A DNA stretch of 64,000 nucleotides, from assembly GCF_020510705.1 (NCBI RefSeq), contig NZ_CP075184.1, positions 1,488,001-1,552,000 of the forward strand, written 5' to 3'. This stretch comes from Acidovorax radicis. Its GTDB lineage: Bacteria; Pseudomonadota; Gammaproteobacteria; Burkholderiales; Burkholderiaceae_C. The notes below the pieces were generated by a model that searched no databases, had not been told where the DNA came from, and worked only from the letters and a program-made list of their open reading frames with translations. The stretch's first letter is position 1. Each line of letters begins with the position of its first letter. A program made the position numbers and the translations under genes. Positions 1 to 8,678 of this stretch are shown here, in pieces.

Positions 1-68
1 ACTTGATTTGACGTGCCACACGCAGCCCGCCCCATGTTTCAACCCACCCACCTTCGCCCGGCAGCGCC

Positions 69-437
69 ATGAATCTCAGTGTTTTTCTGGAGCTGCGGTT
101 CTGGCTGCTGGTGGTGTTTTCGCTGGTGGTGCCTGCGGGCATCTACGGCGCGCTGCTGGCCACGCGGTCCATTTCACGCCTTGCGGTGTTGTGGTTTGGC
201 GTGGCGCTGGTGCTGATAGCGGGCGTGGACGTGTATCTGCTGCAGACCCTGGCAGCGCTTGCTCACAAAACCGCCTCGCTGACCGATGACGTGGTGTTCA
301 GCTCGGAGCTCACGGTGGCGCTGTATGTCTTGCCGCTGGTGTTTGGCGGGATCGGCGTCAACCTGATCTCGCATGTGTTGCTGCGCCACCTGACCGAAGC
401 CGAGGGGCAGTTTGACCGGGAGCACTCGGGTGACTGA
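69..437 (+). CDS. Small integral membrane protein, unknown function
   Basis: A 122-residue protein with about four hydrophobic stretches (roughly residues 8-30, 36-58 and a longer one around 80-105), so an inner-membrane protein is likely. The acidic C-terminal tail (TEAEGQFDREHSGD) would lie outside the bilayer. I do not recognise the family. It starts with ATG shortly after a weak purine stretch and ends 55 bases before the methylglyoxal-synthase-like gene on the same strand, so the two may be co-transcribed. The overlapping frames encode only arginine/alanine-rich shadow products, while this frame has a clean membrane-protein composition. No function is assigned. Confidence 0.7.
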   Translation: MNLSVFLELRFWLLVVFSLVVPAGIYGALLATRSISRLAVLWFGVALVLIAGVDVYLLQTLAALAHKTASLTDDVVFSSELTVALYVLPLVFGGIGVNLISHVLLRHLTEAEGQFDREHSGD

Positions 438-492
438 GCCGTGAGGTGTTTACGATCGACGGATTCCTTTGTTTTCAGAAAGCCAACCCGCC

Positions 493-1362
493 ATGATCCT
501 GGGTCTTGCCGCCAACCGCCTGCACCACCACGCCGAAGATGCGGCGCTTTTTTCCTGGCTGCGCGCCTGCGAGGCGGGTATCCGGGAACTGCAGCTGGGG
601 CTGCACGCCGTGGGGCGCACGCACGATGCCATCGTCGCTGCGGGCATGCTTCAGGGCTACCGCCCGCTGGTGCGCTACCCCTATGGGCGCGAAGGCGGGT
701 TGATGAAAGTGGTGGCAGAGGTGGTGGGCATGGGGGAAGGGCGCACGCTCGATGGCGCGATCTACCTCACCGACCCCGTGGACCCTTCGTCCATTTTCCC
801 CGAGGCGCTGGCCCTCAAGCGGCAGTGCGTGATCCATGGCAAGCCGTTTCTCTCCACGGTGGCCAGCGCACGCGACTGGATCGAGATGGAGCGCATCCAC
901 GCCGGGCTGCCGCGCGACCCGCAGGCCGACCGGTTTTATGACCACGGCACTCAGACACTGGCCCTGATTGCCCACGACGCGTGCAAGCAGGCCATGCTCG
1001 ACTTCGCCGATCGCAACTTTGATGTGCTGTCGCAGTTTCGCCACCGGGTGGCCACCGGCACCACGGGCCAGCGCCTGAACGCGCTGGCGTGGAGCAAGGG
1101 CTGGCCCGAGGGGCAGCCCTGGGTGCAGCGCTTTAACAGCGGGCCGCTGGGTGGCGACGCGCAGATCGCCGACCTGGTGCTGGAGCGCCGTTGTCACCGC
1201 GCCGTCTTTTTTGAGGACCCGCATGTGGCGCGCCAGCACGAGGCCGACATCCAGCTGCTAGAGCGCGCCGTGACCACCGCCACGCACGATGCGGTGTGCG
1301 TCACCGTGCCGGGCGTGGCGCAGCGCTGGTGCGACGCGGTGCGCCTGCGCGCAGCGCGCTGA
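493..1362 (+). CDS. Methylglyoxal synthase-like protein with two tandem MGS domains
   Basis: The C-terminal half (about residues 155-280) carries the methylglyoxal synthase signature: IAHDACKQ (His161, Lys165), an ATGTTG phosphate loop, SGPLGGDAQ with the probable catalytic Asp222, and a later DPH...HEAD segment. Such enzymes convert dihydroxyacetone phosphate to methylglyoxal and phosphate in the cytosol. The N-terminal half (about 1-140) has the same order of elements (LGLAANRLHHH, GREGGLMKVVAEV, IYLTDPVDPS, FLSTVASARDW) but lacks the key residues, so it looks like a degenerate duplicate. At 289 residues the protein is almost twice E. coli MgsA (152). ATG at 493 was chosen; an in-frame TTG at 469 is possible. 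pbpC follows after 27 bases. Confidence 0.8.
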   Translation: MILGLAANRLHHHAEDAALFSWLRACEAGIRELQLGLHAVGRTHDAIVAAGMLQGYRPLVRYPYGREGGLMKVVAEVVGMGEGRTLDGAIYLTDPVDPSSIFPEALALKRQCVIHGKPFLSTVASARDWIEMERIHAGLPRDPQADRFYDHGTQTLALIAHDACKQAMLDFADRNFDVLSQFRHRVATGTTGQRLNALAWSKGWPEGQPWVQRFNSGPLGGDAQIADLVLERRCHRAVFFEDPHVARQHEADIQLLERAVTTATHDAVCVTVPGVAQRWCDAVRLRAAR

Positions 1363-1389
1363 TGGGGGCTGTCATTTCTGTGCGTTTGC

Positions 1390-3765
1390 ATGGCCACGTT
1401 GTTTTTCTGGCGCGTTTTTTTGCGTGAGCCCGCGCGGCGGTGGCGCTGGTGCCGCGCCGTGGCGCTGCTGCTAGGCGCAGCGGTGGCCGCCCCGGCGTGG
1501 GCGCTGCCCACCTTCGACGAGGTGCGGCGTGACTTTCACGCGTCCGACACGCTGGTTCTCTCGCGCGAGGGCGACGTGCTGCAGCGCCTGCGCACCGATG
1601 CGACCGTGCGGCGCGGCCAATGGGTCGCGTTGGCCGATGTGTCGCCCGCGCTGCGAACAGCCCTGGTGCTCAGCGAAGACCAGCGCTTTTTTGAACACAG
1701 TGGCGTGGACTGGCGCGCTGCGTCGGCCGCCGCCTGGGGCAATCTGTGGAACCAGCGCACGCGCGGCGCCAGCACCATCACCATGCAGCTGGCGGGTTTG
1801 CTCGATGGCGATTGGCGCCAGGGCCCCGGCGGGCGCACCGTGGTGCAAAAGCTGGGGCAGACCGTGGCCGCGCAGGTGCTGGACCGCCGCTGGCGCAAGG
1901 ACCAGATTCTGGAGGCGTATCTCAACCTGGTGCCTTTTCGCAGCGAACTGGTGGGCGTTGATGCACTGAGCCGCACGCTGTTTGGCAAAGCCGCCCACGG
2001 TCTGGATGACCGCGAGGCGGCCGTGACCGCCGCCCTGGTGCGTGCGCCCAATGCGCGCGCAGCGGTGGTGGCGCGGCGCGCCTGCGGGGTGCTGCGCGAC
2101 ATGCAGCAGCACGCTGGCGCCAAGGCGGCGCGTGTGGACTGTGATGCGCTGGACCTGTTCGCCACCGCCGCGCTGCAGCGCCGGGCGTTTGACGCCAGCG
2201 AAGGGGTGGCGCCCCATTTCGCGCGCTACCTGCTGCGCCAGCGGGCTGCGGGTGGCGCAGCTGGTGGCGTGGTGCCCGAGCGGGTGCAAAGCACGGTGCG
2301 CGCGCCGCTGCAGCGTTTTGCCGTGCAGACGCTGCAGCAACACCTGCGCGAGCTGCGCGGGCGCAACGTGGAAGACGGCGCCGTGCTGGTGCTGGACAAC
2401 ACCACGGGCGCGGTGCTGGCGTGGGTGGGGTCTTCAGGGGCATTGAGCCAGGCCAGCGAGGTCGATGGCGTGCTGGCGCTGCGCCAGCCGGGCTCCACGC
2501 TCAAACCGTTTTTGTATGCGCAGGCGATTGCCGAGCGGCGGCTCACGGCGGCGTCGCTGGTGGATGACTCGCCCGCGCAGATCAACACGGCCAGTGGCTT
2601 GTATATCCCGCAGAACTACGACCGCCAGTTCAAGGGCTGGGTGTCGGTGCGCACGGCGCTGGCCGCGTCGCTCAACGTGCCGGCCGTGCGCACGCTGGTC
2701 ATGGTCACCCCCGATGCGTTTCACCGGCAGTTGGGGGCTGTGGGGATGCCGTTGCGCGAAAACGGTGATTACTTTGGCTACAGCCTGGCCCTGGGCAGCC
2801 CCGAGGTGCCCCTGCTGCATCTGACCAACGCTTTTCGCACGCTGGCCAATGGCGGGCGCATGGGCCCGGTGGCCTTTGCGGCGCCGCCTGCAGCCACCAA
2901 GGCCGGGACCGCGTCTGCCACAACGCCTGCACTGGACCCACGTGCCGCCTTCATCGTGGGCGACATTCTGGCGGACGGCAACGCGCGTGCGCGCACCTTT
3001 GGCACCGATAGCGTGCTGGCCACCCGCTTCTGGACGGCCGTCAAAACCGGCACCAGCAAGGACATGCGCGACAACTGGGCCGTGGGCTGGTCCGAGCGCT
3101 ACACCGTGGGCGTGTGGGTGGGCAACGCCAGCGGGGCTGCCATGCACGATGTGAGCGGCACCAGTGGCGCGGCACCCATCTGGGCTGCGGTGATGGGTTT
3201 TTTGCACGCCCGTGAGCCCAGCCGGGCGGCCAAGGCACCGGCGGGACTGGTGCGCGCGGCGGTGCAGTTTGGCCCGGTGCAGCCCTCGGCCGGTGGCAGC
3301 CCCCAGCCGCTGGAGGCCGCGCGCGACGAATGGTTTGTGCCCGGCACCCAGCAGGCATTGTTTACTATGGATATGGGAGCTGATAGCGCTTATGGAGCAA
3401 GCGCTGGAGGCCAAAAAGGCTCTAAAACTGCGGCGCGCAGTGCCGCAGAGCCCGCCACGTCTGCTGCAACGGCTGCTGCTTCTGTCGCCCGCATTACCGC
3501 TCCCGCGCAGGGCACCGTGATCGCGCTGGACCCGGACATTCCCCCCGCGCGCCAGCGCCTGCAGTTCAGCGCCACCGGCGCCAGCCTGCTGTGGCGCATG
3601 GACGGCAAACCCCTGGGCCGTGGCCCTCGGGTGGCCTGGCTGCCGTGGCCGGGGCGGCACGTGGTGCAGATCACCGATGCGGGCGGGCGGGTGCTCGATG
3701 AGATCCGCATCGAGGTGCGTGGCGCGGGTGTGGCCTCCAAGCCTGCTCCCGATCGTCCACTTTGA
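1390..3765 (+). CDS. pbpC: Penicillin-binding protein 1C, bifunctional glycosyltransferase/transpeptidase
   Basis: This bifunctional peptidoglycan polymerase is anchored in the inner membrane and acts in the periplasm. A hydrophobic N-terminus (about residues 20-37) is followed by a GT51 glycosyltransferase domain with the EDQRFFEHSGVD motif (catalytic Glu96) and the RGASTITMQLA motif. The transpeptidase domain has PGSTLKPF (nucleophile Ser369), and KTGTS starts at Lys552. A C-terminal domain from about residue 695 (ITAPAQGTVIALDP...) matches the PBP1C-specific BiPBP_C domain. The linker before it (about 655-690) is Ala/Ser-rich and is partly encoded by a copy of the dispersed repeat. The length of 791 residues fits the family. 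No alpha-2-macroglobulin gene, a frequent partner, is adjacent. Confidence 0.93.
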   Translation: MATLFFWRVFLREPARRWRWCRAVALLLGAAVAAPAWALPTFDEVRRDFHASDTLVLSREGDVLQRLRTDATVRRGQWVALADVSPALRTALVLSEDQRFFEHSGVDWRAASAAAWGNLWNQRTRGASTITMQLAGLLDGDWRQGPGGRTVVQKLGQTVAAQVLDRRWRKDQILEAYLNLVPFRSELVGVDALSRTLFGKAAHGLDDREAAVTAALVRAPNARAAVVARRACGVLRDMQQHAGAKAARVDCDALDLFATAALQRRAFDASEGVAPHFARYLLRQRAAGGAAGGVVPERVQSTVRAPLQRFAVQTLQQHLRELRGRNVEDGAVLVLDNTTGAVLAWVGSSGALSQASEVDGVLALRQPGSTLKPFLYAQAIAERRLTAASLVDDSPAQINTASGLYIPQNYDRQFKGWVSVRTALAASLNVPAVRTLVMVTPDAFHRQLGAVGMPLRENGDYFGYSLALGSPEVPLLHLTNAFRTLANGGRMGPVAFAAPPAATKAGTASATTPALDPRAAFIVGDILADGNARARTFGTDSVLATRFWTAVKTGTSKDMRDNWAVGWSERYTVGVWVGNASGAAMHDVSGTSGAAPIWAAVMGFLHAREPSRAAKAPAGLVRAAVQFGPVQPSAGGSPQPLEAARDEWFVPGTQQALFTMDMGADSAYGASAGGQKGSKTAARSAAEPATSAATAAASVARITAPAQGTVIALDPDIPPARQRLQFSATGASLLWRMDGKPLGRGPRVAWLPWPGRHVVQITDAGGRVLDEIRIEVRGAGVASKPAPDRPL
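3361..3423 (+). repeat. Dispersed repeat copy inside the pbpC reading frame
   Basis: The core reads GAGCTGATAGCGCTTATGG then AGCAAGCGCTGGAGGCC, the same pattern as the other copies in this window (GCGCTT, short loop, AAGCGCT, GAGGC). It lies in frame in pbpC and encodes part of the linker between the transpeptidase domain and the BiPBP_C domain, without a stop codon. Confidence 0.7.
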
Positions 3766-3788
3766 TTTTCTGAGCTTGGCTTGCCTTT

Positions 3789-4059
3789 AGAACCTGTTCA
3801 AGATCTTTTCGGGGTCGCACAAGTACCTTGCCGGGATGGGCTGCAAGGCGCGGGGTGCAGCCGATAGCCCGTGCTATCGGCAAGCGCCGCAACGCAGCAG
3901 ACCGCCCGGCAAGGCACTTGCCCGAAGGGTTGGAGTGAAATCTGGCGATTGAATGCCTCGGCTGCTTGCATGGGCATGGGCCCATGCGGCGCATCCGAAG
4001 CATCCACTCATCCCGATTGCACTCCAATGCGATCCCCTAAAAGATTTTGAACAGGTTCT
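3789..4059. repeat. MITE-like element with 26-bp terminal inverted repeats
   Basis: The ends form a 26-bp inverted repeat with two mismatches: AGAACCTGTTCAAGATCTTT... at 3789-3814 and its complement at 4034-4059. The 271-bp interior has no convincing gene but has further internal inverted pairs: CAAGTACCTTGCCGGG near 3829 against GGCAAGGCACTTG near 3910, and TGGAGTGAAATC against GATTGCACTCCA. This fits a non-autonomous transposable element or a folding repeat. The AGAACCTGTTCAA-type ends resemble those of some IS5-family elements, which is inference only. It fills most of the 413-bp gap between pbpC and the diguanylate cyclase gene. Confidence 0.7.
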
Positions 4060-4178
4060 TAGTAACTGCAGCGCCTCATAAGAAGACAAAAAGAGAAAAG
4101 AGAAAAGAGAAGAGGGGGCAATCCTGAAGAAGATGACGCGACTTGAGGCTAAGCTGCGCATAAGGCTGGCCGCTTAAA

Positions 4179-6479
4179 ATGGCCTCAATAATTTCTATGC
4201 CCTCGCTTCGCCAGTTTTTCTCTCACCGCCTGATCTGGCTGGCCTTGTTGGTGTCGCTGGGCATTGGCGCACTGTTTGCCCGATCGGTCTGGACCATTCG
4301 CAGCGACGAGTGGAATTACGCGATACAGACCAACACCAACCTCGCGCAGACCCTTGAACGCAGCCTGGTCTGGGCGCTCGACTCTTACGACAAATCGCTG
4401 CTGGGTGTGGCGCGTGAGGTCAGCCGCCCCGAGGTGTGGGCCTTGCCACAAGACCTGCGGTCCCGCGTGGTGTTTGACAACTCGCTGCGCATGCTGGGCG
4501 CGGGCGATGTCCTGGTGCTCGATGCCAAGGGCGATCTGATTCTGGACTCGGGCTCTGCGGTGCCGCGCAAGGCCAATTTAGCGGACCGCGACTACTTCAA
4601 AGCCTTCCAGACAGGCGCCCACGAAGGCTTGTTCATTGGCAAGCCGGTGCCCTCGCGCGTCACGGGTCTCAACGTCCTGCCGCTGTCGAGGGCGTACCAC
4701 CATCCCGATGGCAGCTTTGCCGGCGTGGTGGTGGGCGCGCTGCGCCTGAGCTTTCTCAACGAGCTATTCGGCTCGCTCGATCTCGGCGCCAACAGTGGTG
4801 TCAACCTGTTTGGAGGTGATGGAGTCGTCATTTCCCGCTTCCCCTATGGCGATGCGGACGTGGGCAAAACCATTGCCGGTTCGTCCAGCTTCCTTCGGTT
4901 TCAGCGCGAGGTCAATGGCACGTTTGTAGGCCCCGCCGCGCTCGATGGTGTGCAGCACCTTTACGCCTTTCGCAAGGTGGGCGACTACCCGCTGATTCTC
5001 AACGTGGCGCAGGCCGCCGACACCATTCTGAGCAAGTGGTACCGCAGTGCATTGGTGCTGGGGGGCTTTGCCTTGCTGCTGATGATCGCCTGCGTGGGGC
5101 TGGCCCTGCTTTTCGTGCGCGAATTGGCGCTGCGCCAGAAGGTGTCAGCCCAGCTGCGCGAGGCGGAGCACGACGTGCGCACCATCCTCAACAACCTGCC
5201 CTCGATGGTGGGTTACTGGGATGCCCAGCTGCGCAACCGGTTCGCCAACAAGGCGCACTTCGAATGGTTCGGCATACCGCCCGAACGCCTGCGCGGCGTG
5301 CATTTCAGTGAACTGGTGGGTGCCGAGCGCTTTGCTGCGAACGAGCCCTTCCTGCGGCGTGCCTTGCAGGGTGAGCCCCAGCTTTTTGAGAGCACGCTGC
5401 GGGATGTGCATGGCACGCCACGCCACATCATCATTTCGTATGTACCCGACACCGAAGGCGGCAGTGTGCGCGGCATTTTTGTGCAGGCCACCGACATCTC
5501 CGAGCGCAAGCGCATGGAGGAGGAGCTGTTCGATGAGAAAGAGCGGGTGCGCCTGACCCTGCAGTCGATCGGCGACGCCGTGGTTTGCTCGGACGCGCAG
5601 GGCCGTGTGACTTACCTCAACCCGGTGGCCGAGCAGCTGACGGGATGGCAGGCGTTTGACGCAGCGGGCCATGGCGTGGACGAAGTGCTGAGCCTTCGCA
5701 GCGCGGACCAGGACGCGCTGCAGCCCAGCCCATTGCGCCTGGCCATTGACCGGGTCACAGCGGTAGAGGCTGTGCGCGGCATCGTTGTGCACCGCAGCAC
5801 GGGGCAGCGTTTTCAGGTGGAGGCCACGGCCAGCCCCATCACCGACCGCCATGGCGCCGTGACCGGAGCGGTGGCCGTGCTGCGTGATGTGACCGAAGCC
5901 GTGGTGATGGCCGAGCGCATGGCACACCTGGCCCAATACGACGCCCTCACCGACCTTCCCAACCGGGTGCTGCTGCAAGACCGCGCCCAGCTGGCGATAG
6001 TGCAGGCACGGCGCGATGGGCGTTCGCTGGCCGTGATCTACCTCGACCTGGACGGCTTCAAGGGCGTTAACGACCGCCTGGGCCACGATGCGGGCGATGT
6101 GCTGCTGGTGCAGTTTGCCCAGCGTTTGCAGACCGCCGTGCGCGCATCCGACACGGTGTGCCGCCAGGGCGGGGACGAGTTTGTGGTGCTGCTGCCCGGC
6201 CTCGATGGTGCCGAGCCTGCGTGTGTCGTGGCGCGAAAAATCCTGCGGGCCTGTGACGAGCCGTTTGTCCTGGCGGGTAACCCGGTGCGCATGGGCCTCA
6301 GTGGCGGCATTGCGTTGTACCCGCAGCACGGTGACACGTTTGATGCACTCTCGCGCCATGCCGACAGTGCGATGTATGCGGCCAAGCGCGACGGCCGCAT
6401 GCGCTTCATGCTCTACCAGGGGCCAGACGCCGCGCCCGAAGTCGTGCTGCGCGATGCGGCGGGCAGCAGCGCCCCGTAG
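4179..6479 (+). CDS. Membrane-anchored PAS-PAS-GGDEF diguanylate cyclase
   Basis: Predicted to make cyclic di-GMP from two GTP at the cytoplasmic face of the inner membrane. A transmembrane segment at about 12-32 and a second at about 290-313 enclose a periplasmic sensor region of the Cache type. Two PAS-like domains follow (about 335-450 and 455-570). The GGDEF motif is intact at residues 664-668, and RASD five residues upstream forms an RxxD inhibitory I-site, so product inhibition is likely. There is no EAL domain. The ATG at 4179 is preceded by AAA; another in-frame ATG lies at 4200. The ligand is unknown. Confidence 0.9.
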   Translation: MASIISMPSLRQFFSHRLIWLALLVSLGIGALFARSVWTIRSDEWNYAIQTNTNLAQTLERSLVWALDSYDKSLLGVAREVSRPEVWALPQDLRSRVVFDNSLRMLGAGDVLVLDAKGDLILDSGSAVPRKANLADRDYFKAFQTGAHEGLFIGKPVPSRVTGLNVLPLSRAYHHPDGSFAGVVVGALRLSFLNELFGSLDLGANSGVNLFGGDGVVISRFPYGDADVGKTIAGSSSFLRFQREVNGTFVGPAALDGVQHLYAFRKVGDYPLILNVAQAADTILSKWYRSALVLGGFALLLMIACVGLALLFVRELALRQKVSAQLREAEHDVRTILNNLPSMVGYWDAQLRNRFANKAHFEWFGIPPERLRGVHFSELVGAERFAANEPFLRRALQGEPQLFESTLRDVHGTPRHIIISYVPDTEGGSVRGIFVQATDISERKRMEEELFDEKERVRLTLQSIGDAVVCSDAQGRVTYLNPVAEQLTGWQAFDAAGHGVDEVLSLRSADQDALQPSPLRLAIDRVTAVEAVRGIVVHRSTGQRFQVEATASPITDRHGAVTGAVAVLRDVTEAVVMAERMAHLAQYDALTDLPNRVLLQDRAQLAIVQARRDGRSLAVIYLDLDGFKGVNDRLGHDAGDVLLVQFAQRLQTAVRASDTVCRQGGDEFVVLLPGLDGAEPACVVARKILRACDEPFVLAGNPVRMGLSGGIALYPQHGDTFDALSRHADSAMYAAKRDGRMRFMLYQGPDAAPEVVLRDAAGSSAP

Positions 6480-6520
6480 ATTGTTGGTGCGGTGACCACG
6501 GGGGTGGTCTGAGGGGGATT

Positions 6521-6585
6521 GATTCAAAATAGATAGCAATCAGCGCTTGCCCATCAAGCGCTCATGGCATTTTTTGCTTGAATTT
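6521..6585 (+). repeat. Dispersed repeat copy, intergenic
   Basis: The sequence ATAGATAGCAATCAGCGCTT, a short loop and CAAGCGCT followed by an A/T-rich stretch has the same architecture as the other copies. It lies between the diguanylate cyclase and the alpha-hydroxy-acid dehydrogenase genes. Confidence 0.6.
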
Positions 6586-6714
6586 TTTGCCTGGCGTGTT
6601 TCGCGCGGTCATGGGGCGGCTGGAAATTTGTTGCAGCCTGTCGAAATAATTTTGATGGCTGGCCTGCGTGCCACCGCCTACCATTCGGCGCATTCCCCCT
6701 TTCGGAGACCCTGC

Positions 6715-7875
6715 GTGCCCAACCTGTCCAAAATCACCTGTATCGAAGACCTGCGAGTCATTGCCGAGCGCCGCGTGCCGCGCATGTTTTATGACTATGC
6801 CGATTCGGGGTCGTGGACCGAAGGCACCTACCGGGCCAACGCGGCGGACTTCCAGCAGATCAAGCTGCGCCAGCGCGTGGCCGTGAACATGGAAGGCCGC
6901 AGCACCGCCACCACGCTGGTGGGCCAGGCGGCCACGATGCCGGTGTCCATCGCCCCGGTGGGGCTCACCGGAATGCAGCATGCAGACGGAGAGATCCACG
7001 CCGCGCGTGCGGCCGAGAAGTTCGGCATCCCGTTCACGCTGTCCACCATGAGCATCTGCTCCATCGAAGACATTGCACAGAACACCACCGCGCCGTTCTG
7101 GTTTCAGCTGTACATGATGCGTGACCGCGATGCTATGGCGCGCATGATTGGCCGCGCACGCGACGCCCGATGCAGCGCGCTAGTGCTCACGCTCGACCTG
7201 CAGGTGATTGGCCAGCGCCACAAGGACATCAAGAACGGCCTGACCGCGCCACCGCGCCCCACGCTGCGCAACATCGTCAATCTGATGACCAAGCCGCAGT
7301 GGTGCCTGGGTATGGCGCGCACGCGGCGGCACAGCTTTGGCAATCTGGTGGGCCACGTGAAGGGTGTCTCGGACATGAGCTCGCTGGCGGCCTGGACCAA
7401 CGAGCAGTTCGACCAGCGCCTGTCGTGGGCCGACGTGCGCTGGGTCAAGGAGCAATGGGGCGGCAAGCTGATTCTCAAGGGCATCATGGATGCGGAGGAT
7501 GCCCGGCTTGCCGTTGCTGCCGGGGCCGACGCCATCGTGGTCAGCAACCACGGCGGGCGCCAGCTCGATGGCGCGCCATCTTCCATCAACGCGCTGCCCG
7601 CCATCGTCGACGCCGTGGGCGCGCAGATCGAGGTGTGGATGGACGGCGGCATCCGCTCGGGCCAGGACGTGCTCAAGGCCTGGGCGCTGGGCGCGCGCGG
7701 CACCATGATCGGCCGCGCCATGGTCTACGGCCTGGGTGCCTACGGCGAAGCCGGCGTGACCCGTGCGCTGCAGATGATCCACAAAGAGCTGGATGTGACC
7801 ATGGCGTTTTGTGGCCACACCAACATCCAGACGGTGGACCGCTCCATCCTGCTGCCGGGCACCTACCCGGCCTAA
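6715..7875 (+). CDS. FMN-dependent alpha-hydroxy-acid dehydrogenase (LldD family)
   Basis: This enzyme belongs to the FMN-dependent L-lactate dehydrogenase, glycolate oxidase and mandelate dehydrogenase family, which oxidises an L-2-hydroxy acid to the 2-oxo acid. Visible motifs are FYDYADSGSWTE near the start, PVSIAPVGLTG, FWFQLYM, LILKGIMDAEDA (the Lys that contacts FMN), SNHGGRQLDGAP (catalytic His279 and following Arg) and a WMDGGIRSGQDVLKA phosphate-binding segment. The GTG at 6715 is preceded by CGGAG at a suitable distance and gives 386 residues, the usual family length; the frame stays open further upstream. The substrate cannot be settled; lactate is most likely. Confidence 0.88.
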   Translation: MPNLSKITCIEDLRVIAERRVPRMFYDYADSGSWTEGTYRANAADFQQIKLRQRVAVNMEGRSTATTLVGQAATMPVSIAPVGLTGMQHADGEIHAARAAEKFGIPFTLSTMSICSIEDIAQNTTAPFWFQLYMMRDRDAMARMIGRARDARCSALVLTLDLQVIGQRHKDIKNGLTAPPRPTLRNIVNLMTKPQWCLGMARTRRHSFGNLVGHVKGVSDMSSLAAWTNEQFDQRLSWADVRWVKEQWGGKLILKGIMDAEDARLAVAAGADAIVVSNHGGRQLDGAPSSINALPAIVDAVGAQIEVWMDGGIRSGQDVLKAWALGARGTMIGRAMVYGLGAYGEAGVTRALQMIHKELDVTMAFCGHTNIQTVDRSILLPGTYPA

Positions 7876-8092
7876 GCCTCCTGGCATCCCCTTGGCGTCC
7901 CCCTGGCGTCGGCCAGGCGGTTTGGTGCAGCCGTGTGGCCGCCGTTTGTTCCCTTTATCAACCAGGCCGCGCTGCGGCCTTGGTCGTTTCTGACGCCCCT
8001 GTTTGAATCCAGGGGGCGGGTTGTGGCGTATTCATTCAGAGTTAAACGCCCCGCAAACCCGTGAAATCCGGGCAATCCCAGAGAATGGGCGC

Positions 8093-8665
8093 ATGAGCCT
8101 GAACCCCGACAGTGAACTGATGAACCTCCTTGATCGCATCGCCGCGCAGGATGATTCCGCGCTGAGAAAGCTGTACGAGCGCACCTCGTCGCAGCTTTTT
8201 GGGCTGGCGCTGCGCATCGTCCGCAACCGCGACGCGGCCGAAGATGTGCTTCAGGAGTCCTTTCTTTCCATCTGGCGGGGCGCGGGCAATTACCGCGCAT
8301 CCCTGAGCCCGCCCATGGCGTGGATGGGCCTGATCGTGCGCAGCCGCGCGCTGGATGCGTTGCGCAAACGCACCACCGACCGCGCAGACCTCATGAACGA
8401 CATCGACGACGAAGCGGCACCGGCCCTGGAGGGCGACGCACCCAACCCCATGGACGCCGCCGACGCCAGCCAGCAGGCTTTTGCCTTGCACCACTGCCTG
8501 GGCAAGCTCGACAACAAGCAGCGCGAAGTGGTCAGCCTCGCGTATCTGCGCGACCTGAGCCACGGCGAGCTGTCCGAGCAGCTGAAGCTGCCGCTGGGCA
8601 CCGTCAAGACGTGGATCCGGCGTGGGCTCGAACAGTTGCGCGGCTGCATGTCGCGGTACGCGTGA
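8093..8665 (+). CDS. ECF RNA polymerase sigma factor (SigK-like)
   Basis: The 190-residue protein has sigma region 2 (RIVRNRDAAEDVLQESFLSI, then W and a DALRKR end) and region 4 (NKQREVVSLAYLRDLSHGEL, then a LPLGTVKTWIRRGL recognition helix). Such proteins direct RNA polymerase to a small regulon. The next gene encodes a RskA-like membrane anti-sigma factor 13 bases downstream, the usual regulatory pairing. ATG at 8093 was chosen because the family N-terminus begins just before the helical SELMNLLDRIAAQD segment; an in-frame extension to 8003 is not conserved-looking. A likely target is the exported redox gene set beginning at 9627. Confidence 0.9.
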   Translation: MSLNPDSELMNLLDRIAAQDDSALRKLYERTSSQLFGLALRIVRNRDAAEDVLQESFLSIWRGAGNYRASLSPPMAWMGLIVRSRALDALRKRTTDRADLMNDIDDEAAPALEGDAPNPMDAADASQQAFALHHCLGKLDNKQREVVSLAYLRDLSHGELSEQLKLPLGTVKTWIRRGLEQLRGCMSRYA

Positions 8666-8678
8666 GGAGCCCGGCGCC

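Noticed and set aside
1..68. Possible tail of an upstream gene at the window start
   Set aside because: Too short to recognise; no family motif in any frame.
5145..6539. 464-codon open frame on the minus strand under the diguanylate cyclase gene
   Set aside because: Its product is rich in His, Gln and Arg with no recognisable domain, and the opposite strand encodes clear PAS and GGDEF motifs.
7961..7984. ACCAGGCCGC/GCGGCCTTGGT hairpin after the alpha-hydroxy-acid dehydrogenase gene as a terminator
   Set aside because: It has no T-run on either side, so the call would rest only on a GC-rich palindrome.
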